Shown piece after piece: positions 12,525 to 25,200 of a stretch of 64,000 bases of DNA. Every line of letters begins with the position of its first letter. Within the stretch, counting starts at the first letter, position 1. The stretch is from Diphasiastrum complanatum (taxonomy: Eukaryota; Streptophyta; Lycopodiopsida; Lycopodiales; Lycopodiaceae), in assembly GCA_029204225.1 (NCBI GenBank), contig CM055113.1, forward strand, positions 23,990,357-24,054,356, read 5' to 3'. Below the pieces are notes generated by a model. The model ran no database searches and was not told the DNA's origin. It saw nothing but the letters and a program-made list of their open reading frames with translations. A program made the position numbers and the translations under genes.

Positions 12525-12553
12525 CCTCTGAATTTTGAAAGTCTCTTCAGCAA

Positions 12554-12677
12554 ATGGCTTCACAATTAATAAATGCCAATCCCGTGGTGCATGAAAGAAA
12601 AGCACGATCAGTGAGGCAGCCCACAAGTGCTCACGATGATTTAGCTGTTGAACCTATCGATTCTTTGGAAGTTTTTG
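12554..12677 (+). CDS. AE7-like: MIP18 gene exon 1
   Basis: ATG at 12554 begins [10 protein letters not shown], which aligns with the family N-terminus. 41 codons plus one base end in LEVF and the first base of Asp. The following bases ATATCCTT are not a GT donor but match the U12-type AT donor. Confidence 0.92.
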
Positions 12678-13182
12678 ATATCCTTCAGATGTTATTTGTG
12701 AACCAACCTCTTAATTTGCTTAAAATATGTGAGGTTTATTTAAAGGAATCTTTTTATGTAACATTGTAGGGGAAGTTCTCTTGAATAAATTGTTGTGAGT
12801 TGCTTGATGCTAGTTGTTATATATCTACATATTATTTTATGTTGCAGTCAACATTCACTTTCCACGGCCACACTTACATCATATGCAGCACATCATGTAA
12901 GAGATATCAAAGATCCAGAGCACCCTTACACTTTGGAGCAACTCAATGTGGTGTCAGAAGATTCGATAGCAGTTGATGACAAAAGAAGCCATGTGCTGTT
13001 AGTTTTTACTCACCAAATAGTTTGCATGGGTTGAGAGTAGATAAATGTCAAATGTTTTATTACTTGATTCAATTCGTTAGCTTATTGCACACTGGGATAC
13101 TTCTAAGTGTTTCCAACTATATGATTTGTAATTCGCTTCTTCAAGATTTATAAGTCTAGGATATGAAATCGATCGATCGATC

Positions 13183-13239
<57 letters not shown>

Positions 13240-16200
13240 CCTCCATGCCTGCAGTTTCCTGTTGTCTAGTGAGTGGAGCTGCCTCCCTCTCTACTGCTGC
13301 TGCCTCCCACTCGCTTTTGCTGCGTGTGCATGAGGTAGGCATCCACAGCTGTTTGCCTGTAGTTCTGTGCAGCAAGCTGCATGATTGATGCAGCCTGTTC
13401 CTGCCCAGCAGCCCCCCGTTCTGTTGGATGGCCTGCGAAAGCAGGCACTGTTTCTTTGCACTCTTCTCCTGTGTGAAAAGGGGTTTCAGGCTGACTTCAA
13501 ATAGCTTCAGTTTGGAGATTGCAAAATTCTGACAACATTATGGATTTTCAAGAGATTGGAGCATTCTGAAGAGAAGTTTTGCCTCTAAACGCAGAAAAAG
13601 GAAGTTAATAGTGTTGTTGTCTACTTTGATGTTAGAGTATAAGATATTGGATGAAATCATATTCGAAGGAAGAGAATCAAGCAATCCAAGGCGGCCTGGA
13701 AATGCTGGAAGACAATCTCTAAACAAGTCCTACCCAAGAGGTGAGTGTCAAATGTTAAAATTAACTTTAATATCTTCAATTGGAGGTTTTGACTCACAAG
13801 GAATACACTATACATAAAGCTGAATCTAATTCTGTGAAACTGTAATGGTTTTTATGGAACAAGCGCACTGACCTTAGTGATATTGAGATATCATTTCATC
13901 TGGTGGAAATGTGGGAACATGGGGTCTTGAAAACTACCAAGGATTGAAACATATCAAGACCATTGAGTGTGGAATGAGAAAGGATAAAGAGCAAGGTTGT
14001 GGTGAAGTAGCATGCTATGCTCACAACTCCATTGAGGATGTGCTCATCTTGGTCAATGACTCAAAAAACCAGTCCAGTCCATTCAGTAGTATTCACATGA
14101 GAGGAAAAATACATACACTTGGCTGTCTGCCACTTTTCACCTATAGATGGTGATGATTGTTTTGTAGAAATCAGCCTTGACATGGCCAACTTAATTTGTG
14201 AGAGAGAAATATCATTTAATTGATGAACTGAGAGAGAGCAAGTCACTGCTATATAAAATGGAAACTGACCCTCTTTGACTTGAAGAATTTGCATCAACCA
14301 ATGCTCTTATCAAGAGGTTCGCCATAGCTGAATCTCTTTCACACTTATTGGTAAGGAGCTGTCAAAATCAGTTGGAAAGTTAATTTGATGCAATGAATTG
14401 CAATGACAGCCAATATAAGAAAGCTTCAGCTGCTCCTTGAGGAAATTGGTTTGGTTGGCTGTGGGTTAGCATCATTTAGCTTTTTGATTTTTTTAGGACG
14501 TGAAGGTTTGACTCTTGTCTTGAAATCTGACCATCACCTCCTTTTGTTGGTGCTAATTTGTTACAACTCCCATAGATCTCCGATAGCTTTGAAGGCTGAC
14601 ACACACCCCAAACAAGTGACGACACACCGTAACCGCCCATCTGTAGGGTCACCGCCGACCCACCCCTATGCACTAGAGTTATCGACACTGTCATGCCTGG
14701 TCAAGCCTACAACGATAACTAGCATCCCATACCACCAGCTATCACCCTCAGCTCTCCCTAGCATACATCTCCTGGCAATTGCACGTGCTCTCCATCCACC
14801 AACTCCTGAGTAGACTGAATGAATGGCAAAAGGGAAGGCTCACTTCTATATAGGCATAGCATAGTGGGTTCCCGCCGGTGACATGTGACCACCTAGGATG
14901 GTGACGTGTGGCACCCAAACATGTTGATATCGCCAGACCTGCATCTTGCCCCTTGCGAGGCTGTCACTTAAGGGCGTACTGTTATGGTACATAACATGAA
15001 TTTCATGACTTTAACCACCACTACAAAATGTGAAAATTTGCACATAAATATTAAATTTATGCCACTTATTTGAGGGAGGCTTTGACACAATTTTACCACG
15101 AGGACAAGGTGGCTGCTAAATATAAACGTAGAGGCATCATGCAAAGTGCCCAGAAGCTCTTTGTATACAACAAAGGGAAATATCAGTAAAAAGGTTGCTT
15201 CCCATAGAAGCCTTGGAATGATCGTGCTTGTAAAGAGGTTAGGAAAAGAATCAAACAACGTAGATAAGGAGGGCAGAAGATAAATACATTCTACTATAAT
15301 TTTAAAAGCTCCTAGAATGAGTGTGCTCTACATGGCCTCTTGACTGGATATAAGTGAGAAATTGTGAGATCATCATTCAAAAAACATGTGTACCTTAGAG
15401 ATGGTTCTGGTAGCACCATAATACCAGCATGCTCTCTTGGAGGTGAATTGGATTATCAAACATGAAGGTGCCTTGTCTTCGCCTTCATGATGTCTCTAAT
15501 CCATAAATAAAAATCTTAACCGTGGTAAAGCTAGTCTCTCCTCCACTAGCGAGTCCCTTGTAAATGGAATTTTGCACCCTTTGGATTGAGGGCTTCCTTT
15601 CTTTGACAAGAATTGCAAAAACATATCCATGATGAGTGCTTTCCTCTCGTTGTGTGTAGACAAGAATGATCTTTCCAACTACCTAACCATCTTGTGCGAA
15701 ACCTTTTTGGAAAAGAAACTTATTGGTCGATTGGAATCAATTGTTTGCAAGTCATTAGCCTAGTAAAATTTTGCAAAATAAATTCCATGGTGGACCATGT
15801 TAGAAATCCATACATCATAATATGGATGGACAGACTAGGATTCGAACCCAGGACCTCCCTAATACCGGATGGGATGCTCTACCACTGAGCTATCCGCCCT
15901 ACCAGATGGGATGCTCTACCACTGAGCTATCCGCCCCGTTTGATGGTTCTCTCTAGAGTGTGGATTGATATTCAAACAGACCATCCAGTTATTGTTAGAG
16001 CATTGAGGAGAGTAAAAAAATCAGCCAAAGCTTTTTTTTTAGTCTACTTTCGATGACATGGTGCCAAAAAATAGTTATGGGAGCCCATGGAAGAGATCTT
16101 GGTGCCAAAAGAATGTGACACATAGTGGAACAATTCTCTTATAAAGCGCCGACTTGAGTTTGCATCTGTAGGGAGTTCATGATGGAAATTTGTAGTAACA

Positions 16201-19200
16201 TTGGTATCAAGCAAGGTTGCCCTCTTTCCCACATATTGGAATCTATATTGATAAACCCAATGTATCATCAAGGCAAGGAGGAGATGCTAAACTTATGCAT
16301 TATGTAATTAGAGTTTAATTATATGCAAGTGTTGTCGTGTTTTTTTCCTATAGAACTCAAAGTCTTCAACAATATATTGATGCTCTCATTGTATGCCCAC
16401 CATCTGAACATCAACTTCATGACCCCAAGCATCTATAGAAGAAAAAAAATCTTTTGATAGCTTGATCCTGGGCAAGATAAGCTCACAAAGCTTCTTTTAA
16501 TTGGTTAGCTAATGTTTAAGTTGAAAGTTCATTTTTCACTAGTAACTAGCATTTAGTACAAGAGATAACGCATCCACAAATTATTGATGTTAAAAGACCA
16601 ACTTTTGGAAACTTGAGAAACTTACCAACTTTTAGCTATTTTCATCATATACCTCACATAAGATGGTACCATTGTTACTAGCTTATGGTAATCAACTCAT
16701 CACTAGTTACACAAACTCCAATGTTTGCTCATTTGCTAAAGTTTGCTTTATTTTTATGTGTTTGAGGGTACTCTCACCTTTATCCTTTAATTCGATAACT
16801 TTTTCCTCAATGTAACTTGATTCGACAAGTTTTTTGTCTCATGAAGGATTCCAACCTCTACATTACATCTCTTGCATTCTCTGTAGTATTGGTTTTTAGA
16901 AGCTAATGTTGGAGTTTTCCAACAATATTTGTAATATTTTCAATCCACCAATATTGTTTTCTCAAATATATGGTGTGTTTAGGGTCAAGATTGTTATGGA
17001 TCACATACTATGCTACTCTATCTTCAAGCCGTTTACGTAAATGAAGTGATTCCATATATGAATTGTAATGCTAAAAGGTTTAGATTTTGATACTTTGGCT
17101 CATTTGGCTCATCAATTTTTTTGAGGTAGTTATTATTATTTTTCATCATGTGAATTCACTTAAAAAGAGTTAATCAAATTGCAGGATAACATTCACACCA
17201 ACTGTGGAGCATTGTAGCATGGCAACACTCATTGGATTATGTATACGAGTGAAATTAATGCAAAGCCTTCCTCCACGTTTCAAGGTTCTACTCCAAATTT
17301 TGCAAAGAGGGTTATTTTTTATGCTATATTTCCACTTTTGATACGTGTTCATGTCAAACTCTATATTTGCTTTTGAATTTTGGTATATTCTTATATGTAG
17401 ATCGATATAAAAGTGTCACCAGGATCTCATGCCTCAGAAGTTGCAGGTACATGTTCACTTGATTGTTAACTTGGGTCTTACTTGTTTTTTCTCTATTCTT
17501 TGGTTCAAGATCGCATGTTTCAAGTGACTAAGGATACCATTTGCTAGTACATGTTACAAAATGTAGTCAAACTCAACATGGATTCTAGTTGCTTGATTTG
17601 AATACACACAGTATGAAACATCCATGGCTGGGGGCACTGTGGGAGAGCAGACCTGGTGGTCAATGGGAGTGCAGCATGTGGGGGGGCAGCAAATCCGGAC
17701 AGGTACACCGTCACATGGGCACTGTGGGGGAGCAGACCACGGACCCAATCGGAGTGCAGCATGTGGGGGAGCAATACATGGGGCAGGTACACCGTCACAT
17801 GGGCACTGTGGGGGAGCAGACCACGGACCCAATCGGAGTGCAGCATGTGGGGGAGCAATACATGGGGCAGGTACACCGTCACATGGGCACTGTGGAGGAG
17901 CAGACCATTGACCCAATCGGAGTGCAGCATGTGGGGGAGCAATACATGGGAGAGGTACAGTAGCACATGGGATCATCAACAAATGCAAATGGGGAAACAT
18001 GCTGTGGGGTTAAATAGGCACTCACGAGACAGTGAGAGAGCCAGTGAGAGGCTGTGAGAGAGAGGCTGTGAGAGGCATTGTGAGAGGCTGTGAGAGAGAG
18101 CCAGTGAGAGGCTGTGAGAGAGAGGCATTGTGAGAGGCTATGTCACAGACCGAGTGAGAAGCTGTGAGAAGGAGGCTGTGAGAGGGCCAGTGAGAGCCAT
18201 TGAGACTCTGTGAGAGGCTGTGAGAGCCATTTCGAGCAACAGGGTGTCGTGAGATGGCGGAGCGCATACCACCGAGGCTTGAGGGCGAAGCCAGGAGGAA
18301 GCTCCAGGAAGATGTCCGAAGGCACAACGAAAGGCATCGGAAGCAAGAGGCAGACATTGCAGAGATGCTGCGACAGGCTTGACAGAGAAATCCGGAGCCG
18401 GAGCACCCAGCCCGCGCTGTGCCCCCTGCCCCCGCTGTCGAGCTGGATTTGGATGAGCAGATCGGAATGAACTTCACACGGCGGCAACTCATCATGGTCA
18501 GGGAAAGGGCTGTTTGCCGTCGTGCTAACCAGGAGGCAGCACGGGCTAACCGGGAGGCAGAGCGAGATCGTTAGAACAATGCACCTGACGAGGGCGAGGA
18601 GTCAGTGGAGGATCCATAGGAATGTCTAGAATAGATAGGGTCTGGCCGTATGTGGCTGACTGTTGTTATGTAATTTTCGGCAGTAGATGTGGCAGCATTT
18701 AGTGTCTAACATAGTGTAAAGAACAGCCCCAGCCATATATGGAGGGAATACGTATTGTAATTTTGATACATCTGATGAATTAATGTACGATGTTTTTTTT
18801 GTGCAACGCGTGCCTGGTGGTGTATTGCAATGTAATGTATGTGTTAATGAAATGCTATAAAGGGGGTTGTATTTCTGTGTTGTGCATATGCTATCAATCT
18901 ATGCAGTTGAAACTAATTGTAATTACGCACATACCATTCGAAATAAAATTGAAAACAGAGCATAACAATTACAATTTGACAAATACAAAATGTGCAGCGA
19001 ATAAAGTACGTCCAACATAGAATATAGTATGGAAAATGGTCTGAATACAGTGTTCGACCATCTGGCCGCCAAACATGGAACATGATATCAAACTGCTGAA
19101 AATAAAATGACAGAGCTACAATCAATGCTCTGCCTCAAACTCAGATGAATGCTCCGGAGACAACTCAGGGCCCCGAGCTGACTCTCGCAACTGATATCTA

Positions 19201-22200
19201 TGCCTGTCTGGTACTGGTATGGCTGTGTATCCGAGGGGGAAGACTCGTTATCCTCATCCTCCCAATCTGCCTCCGCATCAGCCCCCAAGCAGGCTAAACC
19301 AACAACACCTGTTGCAGCTGGCTGTAATACTGCACCTCTACCAGCAACTGGAGCCCTGCGAGGTCGTCCTCTCTTCCCTGGCAGTTTCTGTGCCCTGCCT
19401 TTCTTGTTTGGTGCACCCTTGGGCCTTCCTGGCCTCTTGCGGACGAGGGGAGCCGTCAATGCCTACCTGGCTGGCTAGGCTGGGTCCAAGCTGCGGCCGG
19501 CTGGGATAGAGTAGCCAAAGATGGGTGTCCCTGTGCAGCTGATAGTGGAGGATAGGTCCGAGGAGTGTGTGCCCGTGGGCCTGCTGCTGGTGGAGGAACT
19601 GGATGTGGAGGGGCCGTCCCTACAGGAGGCAAGTACAACGGCGATAAGTACTGAAAGGGGCGTTGCGGTGGCCGGTACTAATACATCCTGGGTGCTGCCA
19701 AAGGAGGAGCCGGTGCCGTGGGTGCTGCCAATGGAGGAGGATGTGCTGTGGGTGCTGCCACTGGAGGAGTGTCTGTAGATGTGGGTGCTGCAAGAGAAGA
19801 TCTGGGCACAGATGGTGGCCTGCCATGGAGACGGGCTGCTGCAAAAGTGGATGGCGATGAAGGGGCTGCAGGCTCAACGGTATCGGCGACACTGGAGGTG
19901 CTGTGCGGCGCACATACACCCTCTGAGGAACTGGAGGAACTGCAGGCACCTCGTGTAGCTGCTCTGGCTGAGACTCTGTGTAGGGCATGCTGGCTAGAGA
20001 GGATGGGGGCGCCCTGACGCTCGGCATTTGTTGGGCCTTTGAATCCAAGTCTGCAATCAAGTCGTCCAGCTAGGCATCCGAATACAAATGCTCTGGGCTC
20101 TGGGACTCATCATGTGCACCATCCTCTGGATCATCCCGTGCCTCATCCTGTGCACCATGCGGACCCTGCATGGCCTCCCAATCGGTACAATCAAAGTCAT
20201 CTGGTGACTCCTCTGGTGTGCTGTCATAGAAATGCCTATGGCTCTGTGATGCATGCATCCAAGCAGCTGCGGAAGGTAAACTTAAATCACTTTGCCCCCT
20301 ATCAAGAGCCTCCTCCATCATATCAACATAAGAAGGTATGCCACTGGCCCCTTCTGTGTGCCCTGCCCGTCTCCCGGTATAATCTGTGGCATGTGTCCCA
20401 CCTCTACCACGTGATGCACCTGTGACCCCTGCTCTAGGCGTGTGCCCAACACCTGTATCATATGCCTCATCCCGCACTGATCTGGCAAACACAACCCGAA
20501 TGGGCTCATCCTCATCCTGATCATCCTCTGACACTGGCTTATCTGCCTCGTACAGTGGAGGCTCTCTGTGCTCAAGCCCGAGCTCTCTCTCTCTCATCTC
20601 GGCAAGCTCCCTCTCTCTCTCTGCCATCAACTGTGTGCCCAGGTCATCTGCAGGCATGGGATGGGTGCTGTCCGTAGGCAAGTCAACCTGGCGCTCCATA
20701 TCAGATATCTTCGTTTGCATGTCAGAGAGATAACTTTATCAAGAAATGAAACCAACATACCAGGAGTCAACCAAACTGCTATGGGAGAATAGCTTATCAC
20801 CTACAATTCGCTCGTAATGGTCGAAAGTCTCCTGGCGAGACGTGCGTTGGTGCTGCAGAACATCAACCGCTCCAACTGACTCATTGACAACCGGTTTCTT
20901 CTTCTCGTGTGAATGAGTGCCCATGTGCTCCAATTACGCTCACACATGGAGGCAGCACAGTCCTGTGGTACGTGCATTGAAATACTTCAGCACATTGTGG
21001 CACGGGTGGAACTTCAACGAAACACAGCAATGGAGGATAAAATGAGATGCATACCTGAGAAAGGACACGCAGTGCAAGACGCTGTGTAGATGGATATGTG
21101 CTACCGAACATGGTCCACCAGGTAATGGGTAGCTGCCTCCTCTCTGGATCCTGAGCAGCCGGGTGGTCGAATGTGCCCATGCCGAAACGAAATGCAGCGA
21201 GCTCCTCCATGAGCCTGATAGGATCCAAACCTATGTGTGGACCCACTCTGTGAATGTACTGAAGCCAATCGGCCTCGAGCTCCCTGTCTGCGATCTGTGT
21301 CGGAGAGAGGAAGAGGGGATGCAGTATGTGTGCAACGCTGTGGATGCTCCTGTGGAAGTAGTTCCACGGCGTCTCCTAGATGAACTTCAGCTCGGTCATC
21401 CTGTAGGTGAGAGGCATGTGGTTTAGGGCATTACGAAAAAACTTAACATTGACAGAAAAACAAACTAGCAAGTACTGAAAAGATAAAGGCCAATTACATT
21501 ACTGTACTGCTTACCTCTCTAGCTGCAAGATGGGCAGCTGCAGGAACTGTCCAATCCGGTCCATGAGCTCATATACCAGTCCAAGTGTCGACCCCTTGCT
21601 GTCAGCCATGCGGAGCACAATGTAGAGTGGTCGAAGCATTCCTGACAATGTCTGTGCATCCCTCCAGAACTGGTCTCCCCTCACCGTGGAAGAAAAGTGC
21701 TCCCCATCCTCAGTGCGCAGATGCAAAGCGTGTGGGGGATGGCTTACGGAGGTCCAGATGGCTAAACACCCGGAACATGGCAAGAACACGCTTCTTCCTG
21801 GTGACTGGGCCTCACGGACGATGGCTCTAACCTAGGGAAGTGCACCTATGTCCCCCATCAGAAGGTCTATGCCGTGCGCGACACAGGGGGTATGAACAAT
21901 GTGAGGGAACTCGGCCTCTAGCAGTACACCCATCTGAATGCAGTTCGTGGCATTGTCCGTCACCACCGTGACGACATGCTGTGGGCCTATGGACAGGATG
22001 GAAGACCTGATGACATCAAACATGACCTCTGCAGATATGACTCTCCCCCCCTTGCTGCAATCCACTGCCCTCAAAAACTATGTGCCCATGCAGCTGGAGA
22101 CCAATATGTTGAGGATCGGCCTCCTCCTGACATCAGTCCAGCCATCGGACATGATGCTGCAACCGTAAGTGGCCCAATGGCGACGCAGAGGCTCCATCTC

Positions 22201-25200
22201 TCTAGACAATGACTCGACCCTATCCCTCAGCATGTGTGTGCGGACAAGCTCTGAACTAGGGACTCTCTAGCTAGGGCTGACAGACTGTGCAAGGCGGAAG
22301 GCCCTTCTGAAGGGCTCAGAGTCAGTGATGGCAAATGGAAGGTTCAGCTCATAAATCAGACTGGCCACGGCCTGTGTGGCCTCTCTATCCATGTGCGGCT
22401 GATGCGCGCCGTGAATGCTCTGCTGCCTAAGAACTCTCCCAGCTGGGCGACGGGTAGTGGACCTCCAACACGGTGCACCGAACGTGACGGGAATGGATGA
22501 TGACGCGATAGGCTGGGCACTAGTGGATGCTTCAGCTGTAGACGTGGAATGGGGAGAGTGGGATGCACTTGCTGGGATGGGTGCAGCAGCGTAAGTGGGG
22601 TACACTGGTGGAGGGTGGACATCTGGCATGGGATACAAAAACTGCTGGGTAGGGAGGTCATCCGGATGTGAAGGGAGGGAGGAAGGGATCTCCTCAACAT
22701 CTTGGAAGGCCTCGTCACTGGCATTCGGGGCCTGCTTCTGCTCGGGAGGCGGAGAGTCCATGAGAAAGTCGTAAATTGGGGGAGTGCGAGCAACAGTAGG
22801 TGGTGGTGGAACCGCAGTGGCAACTGGCGGACGCGGTGGGATGGGATCCACCGGAATGGGTGCAGATGGGGGTGCGTGAGGCAGAACTGTCTGAGGGGGA
22901 TGCGGGGCAAAGGGACTGGACGAGGATGCACTCCCTCTCGTCGTGCGTGCTAGCCAAGCAGGCAACAACTCGGGGTCAACCACGTAAGGAGCGGTGCAAA
23001 ACCGAAGAACACCCTCCGAGTGGGCCGAGTAGGTGGCCTTTAAGGCGAGTGAGGGTGGCAACGAACTCGGCCAGGCAATATTGACAGCGCATGATTCTTG
23101 CACTGGACTTGTTGGACTTGTCGGGAACCCACCTGACAATGTCCACCTCGTCCCACAGATCGGCAAGGTTGGAATGCACCATCTCTGTAGAAGGGACTGG
23201 GGAAAGAAGGCAGAGATCTTTGTGGGTGCGATAGGAGTCAGAAGGCTTGAAAAAACCACAACAAAGGCCGAAATAGCAATAGCAGGGGCGGACGCGATCA
23301 GTGCAATGCGAAGACAGCCGGGAGGGCGCGGACAGTAGGGCGATGGGCATACAGCAGGGAGGGCGCGGACAGTAGGGCGACGGGCAGGGAGAGAGATGAA
23401 GCGAGGGGGGGGGGGATTAGGTTAAAAAAAAATATAATAATATATCAAATATTAAAAAATATTATATATTAAAAAATAATATATATTGTGGTAGCGCGGA
23501 TCAGTATGGATCCGCGGTACCACAGTGGATCCGCGGTACCGGGATCCGCGGATCCTGGTACCGCTGGATCTATGATATAGATACATATACATATAATATA
23601 ATATATTTATCATAGTTGCACAGAAACGCGTTTCTGGGCAAACACGTTTCTAGAAACGCGTTTTTCAGAAACACGTTTTTGGGACAGAAATGCAGAATTT
23701 TTTTTTTCAAAAACGCACGATAGATGGGGGGAGGGTGGTCTGTTGAAATAAATGCCTATTTTGCCCCTTAAGGCTTGTATACTTGTAACTTGTAAGTTGT
23801 GCATAAGACATGGGGGTAAAACATTTATGTACATAGTACACCCCACTTGTGCTAATTAGGCAAGTAAATCAAGTAGGTTAAGGACCCATGTGGGTTCTAG
23901 AGCTAGAATTAGCAAGACACCACCTCTATACATAACATGCTATATGCTATATGTAGCCCAAACTTTGGAGAGGTTTCCACGCCCTACTACACTTTGAATA
24001 TTCATTCATGTTGTGTGAGCTTTGAAGTCCTCTCTCTCTTGCTTTTGTGTTCTACTCCATAGCTGGTTTTCTGAAGCTTTCATAGTGTGCTTACTATGCT
24101 GTTATGATACTCCATAGCTAGGCCTTGGAATTTAACATGGTATCAGAGCAGGTTATGTTGCCTGTGGTGTGGTGAAAGCTTGGACCTGTTTTTGATCAGA
24201 TTCCTCCCATTCCTGGAGAGCAGCTTACCTTTGAGGAGGGAGCACTTTTTGTAGGGGCATTTGATCTCTGTGCTATCTGCATGGTTGGAGTACTGTTGGC
24301 AAGGGGAGTACAGGGAGCCAAAAAGTTTCTAATTTGAGACAAAAAATTTTGAGTCTTTTTGGACAGCCAGGACTGTAGGAGGGCGCTTTCTGCAGTGGGG
24401 ACTTCAGTGAAAGTTCTGAGTGGATCTTGGCAAGGGCTAGGACAGCCATACAGGGGGATTGTTTCAAATCCAGAAGCTGAGGGTTATTGAGCAAGTGGCT
24501 GCATACCCTAGTTGGGTGAAAACCCCAGTTTGCCTTTTGTGTTTTATTTCTATCCAGCTATGTCTAGTCTTGCAGAGAGCATGCTGAGTGAAGCCAGCCG
24601 GCTTGATGGCACTAACTTTAGCATATGGAAATTCAAGATCAAGAACATTCTTGAAGACAAAGAATGTTGGAAGCTTGTGACAGGTGAGGAGCCTGTTCCA
24701 ACATCTGAACTTGAACTTAAGGACTATATCAAGAGAGGGGAAAAGGCACACAAAATCATCAACATGTTAGTGAGGGATAATGTGATTCCTCTAATCAGGT
24801 CAGCCAAAGGGCCTGTGGATGGGAGATAGTTACTGATCATCTTACTAAGATTCAGGATATTAGATATTAGCTTTCTGTACTTGGAGAGTCTATTGCTGAC
24901 AAAGACTTGGTGCCAATAGTTCTGAATAGCTTGTCATATGCTTATCAGAACTTTGTGATGATTATATCAGTGAGAGAGAAGATCCCCACCTATGAAGAAG
25001 TCTATGGTCTCTTGTTACAGGAGGAGATGAGGAGAGTTAATCTCTCCAAGAGGGAAGATTTCCAGGAGCATGCCTTTGCTTCTAAGAAGAAGCAAAATCC
25101 AGCTAAGGATAAGGAGAAAGGTAAAGGCAAGAACAAAGGAACACCACAAACACTTGAGCAAGGAATGGAGAACTTGCAGATGTCAGAAGCACAACCCTCC

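Larger units (their letters stand above)
17586..23575. mobile_element. GC-rich hAT element block (boundaries uncertain)
   Basis: This block is clearly GC-richer than its AT-rich flanks. It contains a hAT transposase pseudogene on the - strand (19122-23182) and a convergent ORF with an 84-bp repeat array on the + strand (17624-18619). A TAGTTGC start at 17586 resembles termini seen elsewhere in the window, and the right side carries a palindromic GGATCC/GGTACC array (23488-23572). I could not match terminal inverted repeats or an 8-bp target duplication, so both edges are provisional. It sits in intron 4 of the MIP18 gene. Confidence 0.5.

Noticed and set aside
12554..12769. Exon 1 read through to 12769 as a 71-codon protein
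   Set aside because: Only the first 41 codons match the MIP18 family. The rest is intron 1 after the ATATCCTT donor.
14403..14813. 136-codon + strand open frame in intron 2
   Set aside because: No family resemblance, biased C-rich composition, no splice context, and it lies inside an intron of the MIP18 gene.
17544..18000. Long overlapping open frames in five frames, both strands, across the 84-bp repeats
   Set aside because: The repeat length is divisible by three and lacks stops, so openness in all frames is a by-product of the repeat. I report the array, not five proteins.
19678..22269. Reassigned TAG codon or programmed readthrough in the hAT gene
   Set aside because: Frameshifts accompany the stops, host genes in the window use standard codons, and TAG from CAG by deamination explains it more simply.
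20070..23340. Numerous + strand open frames opposite the hAT transposase
   Set aside because: They are shadows of the GC-rich - strand gene. The - strand alone shows BED, DUF659 and hATC motifs.
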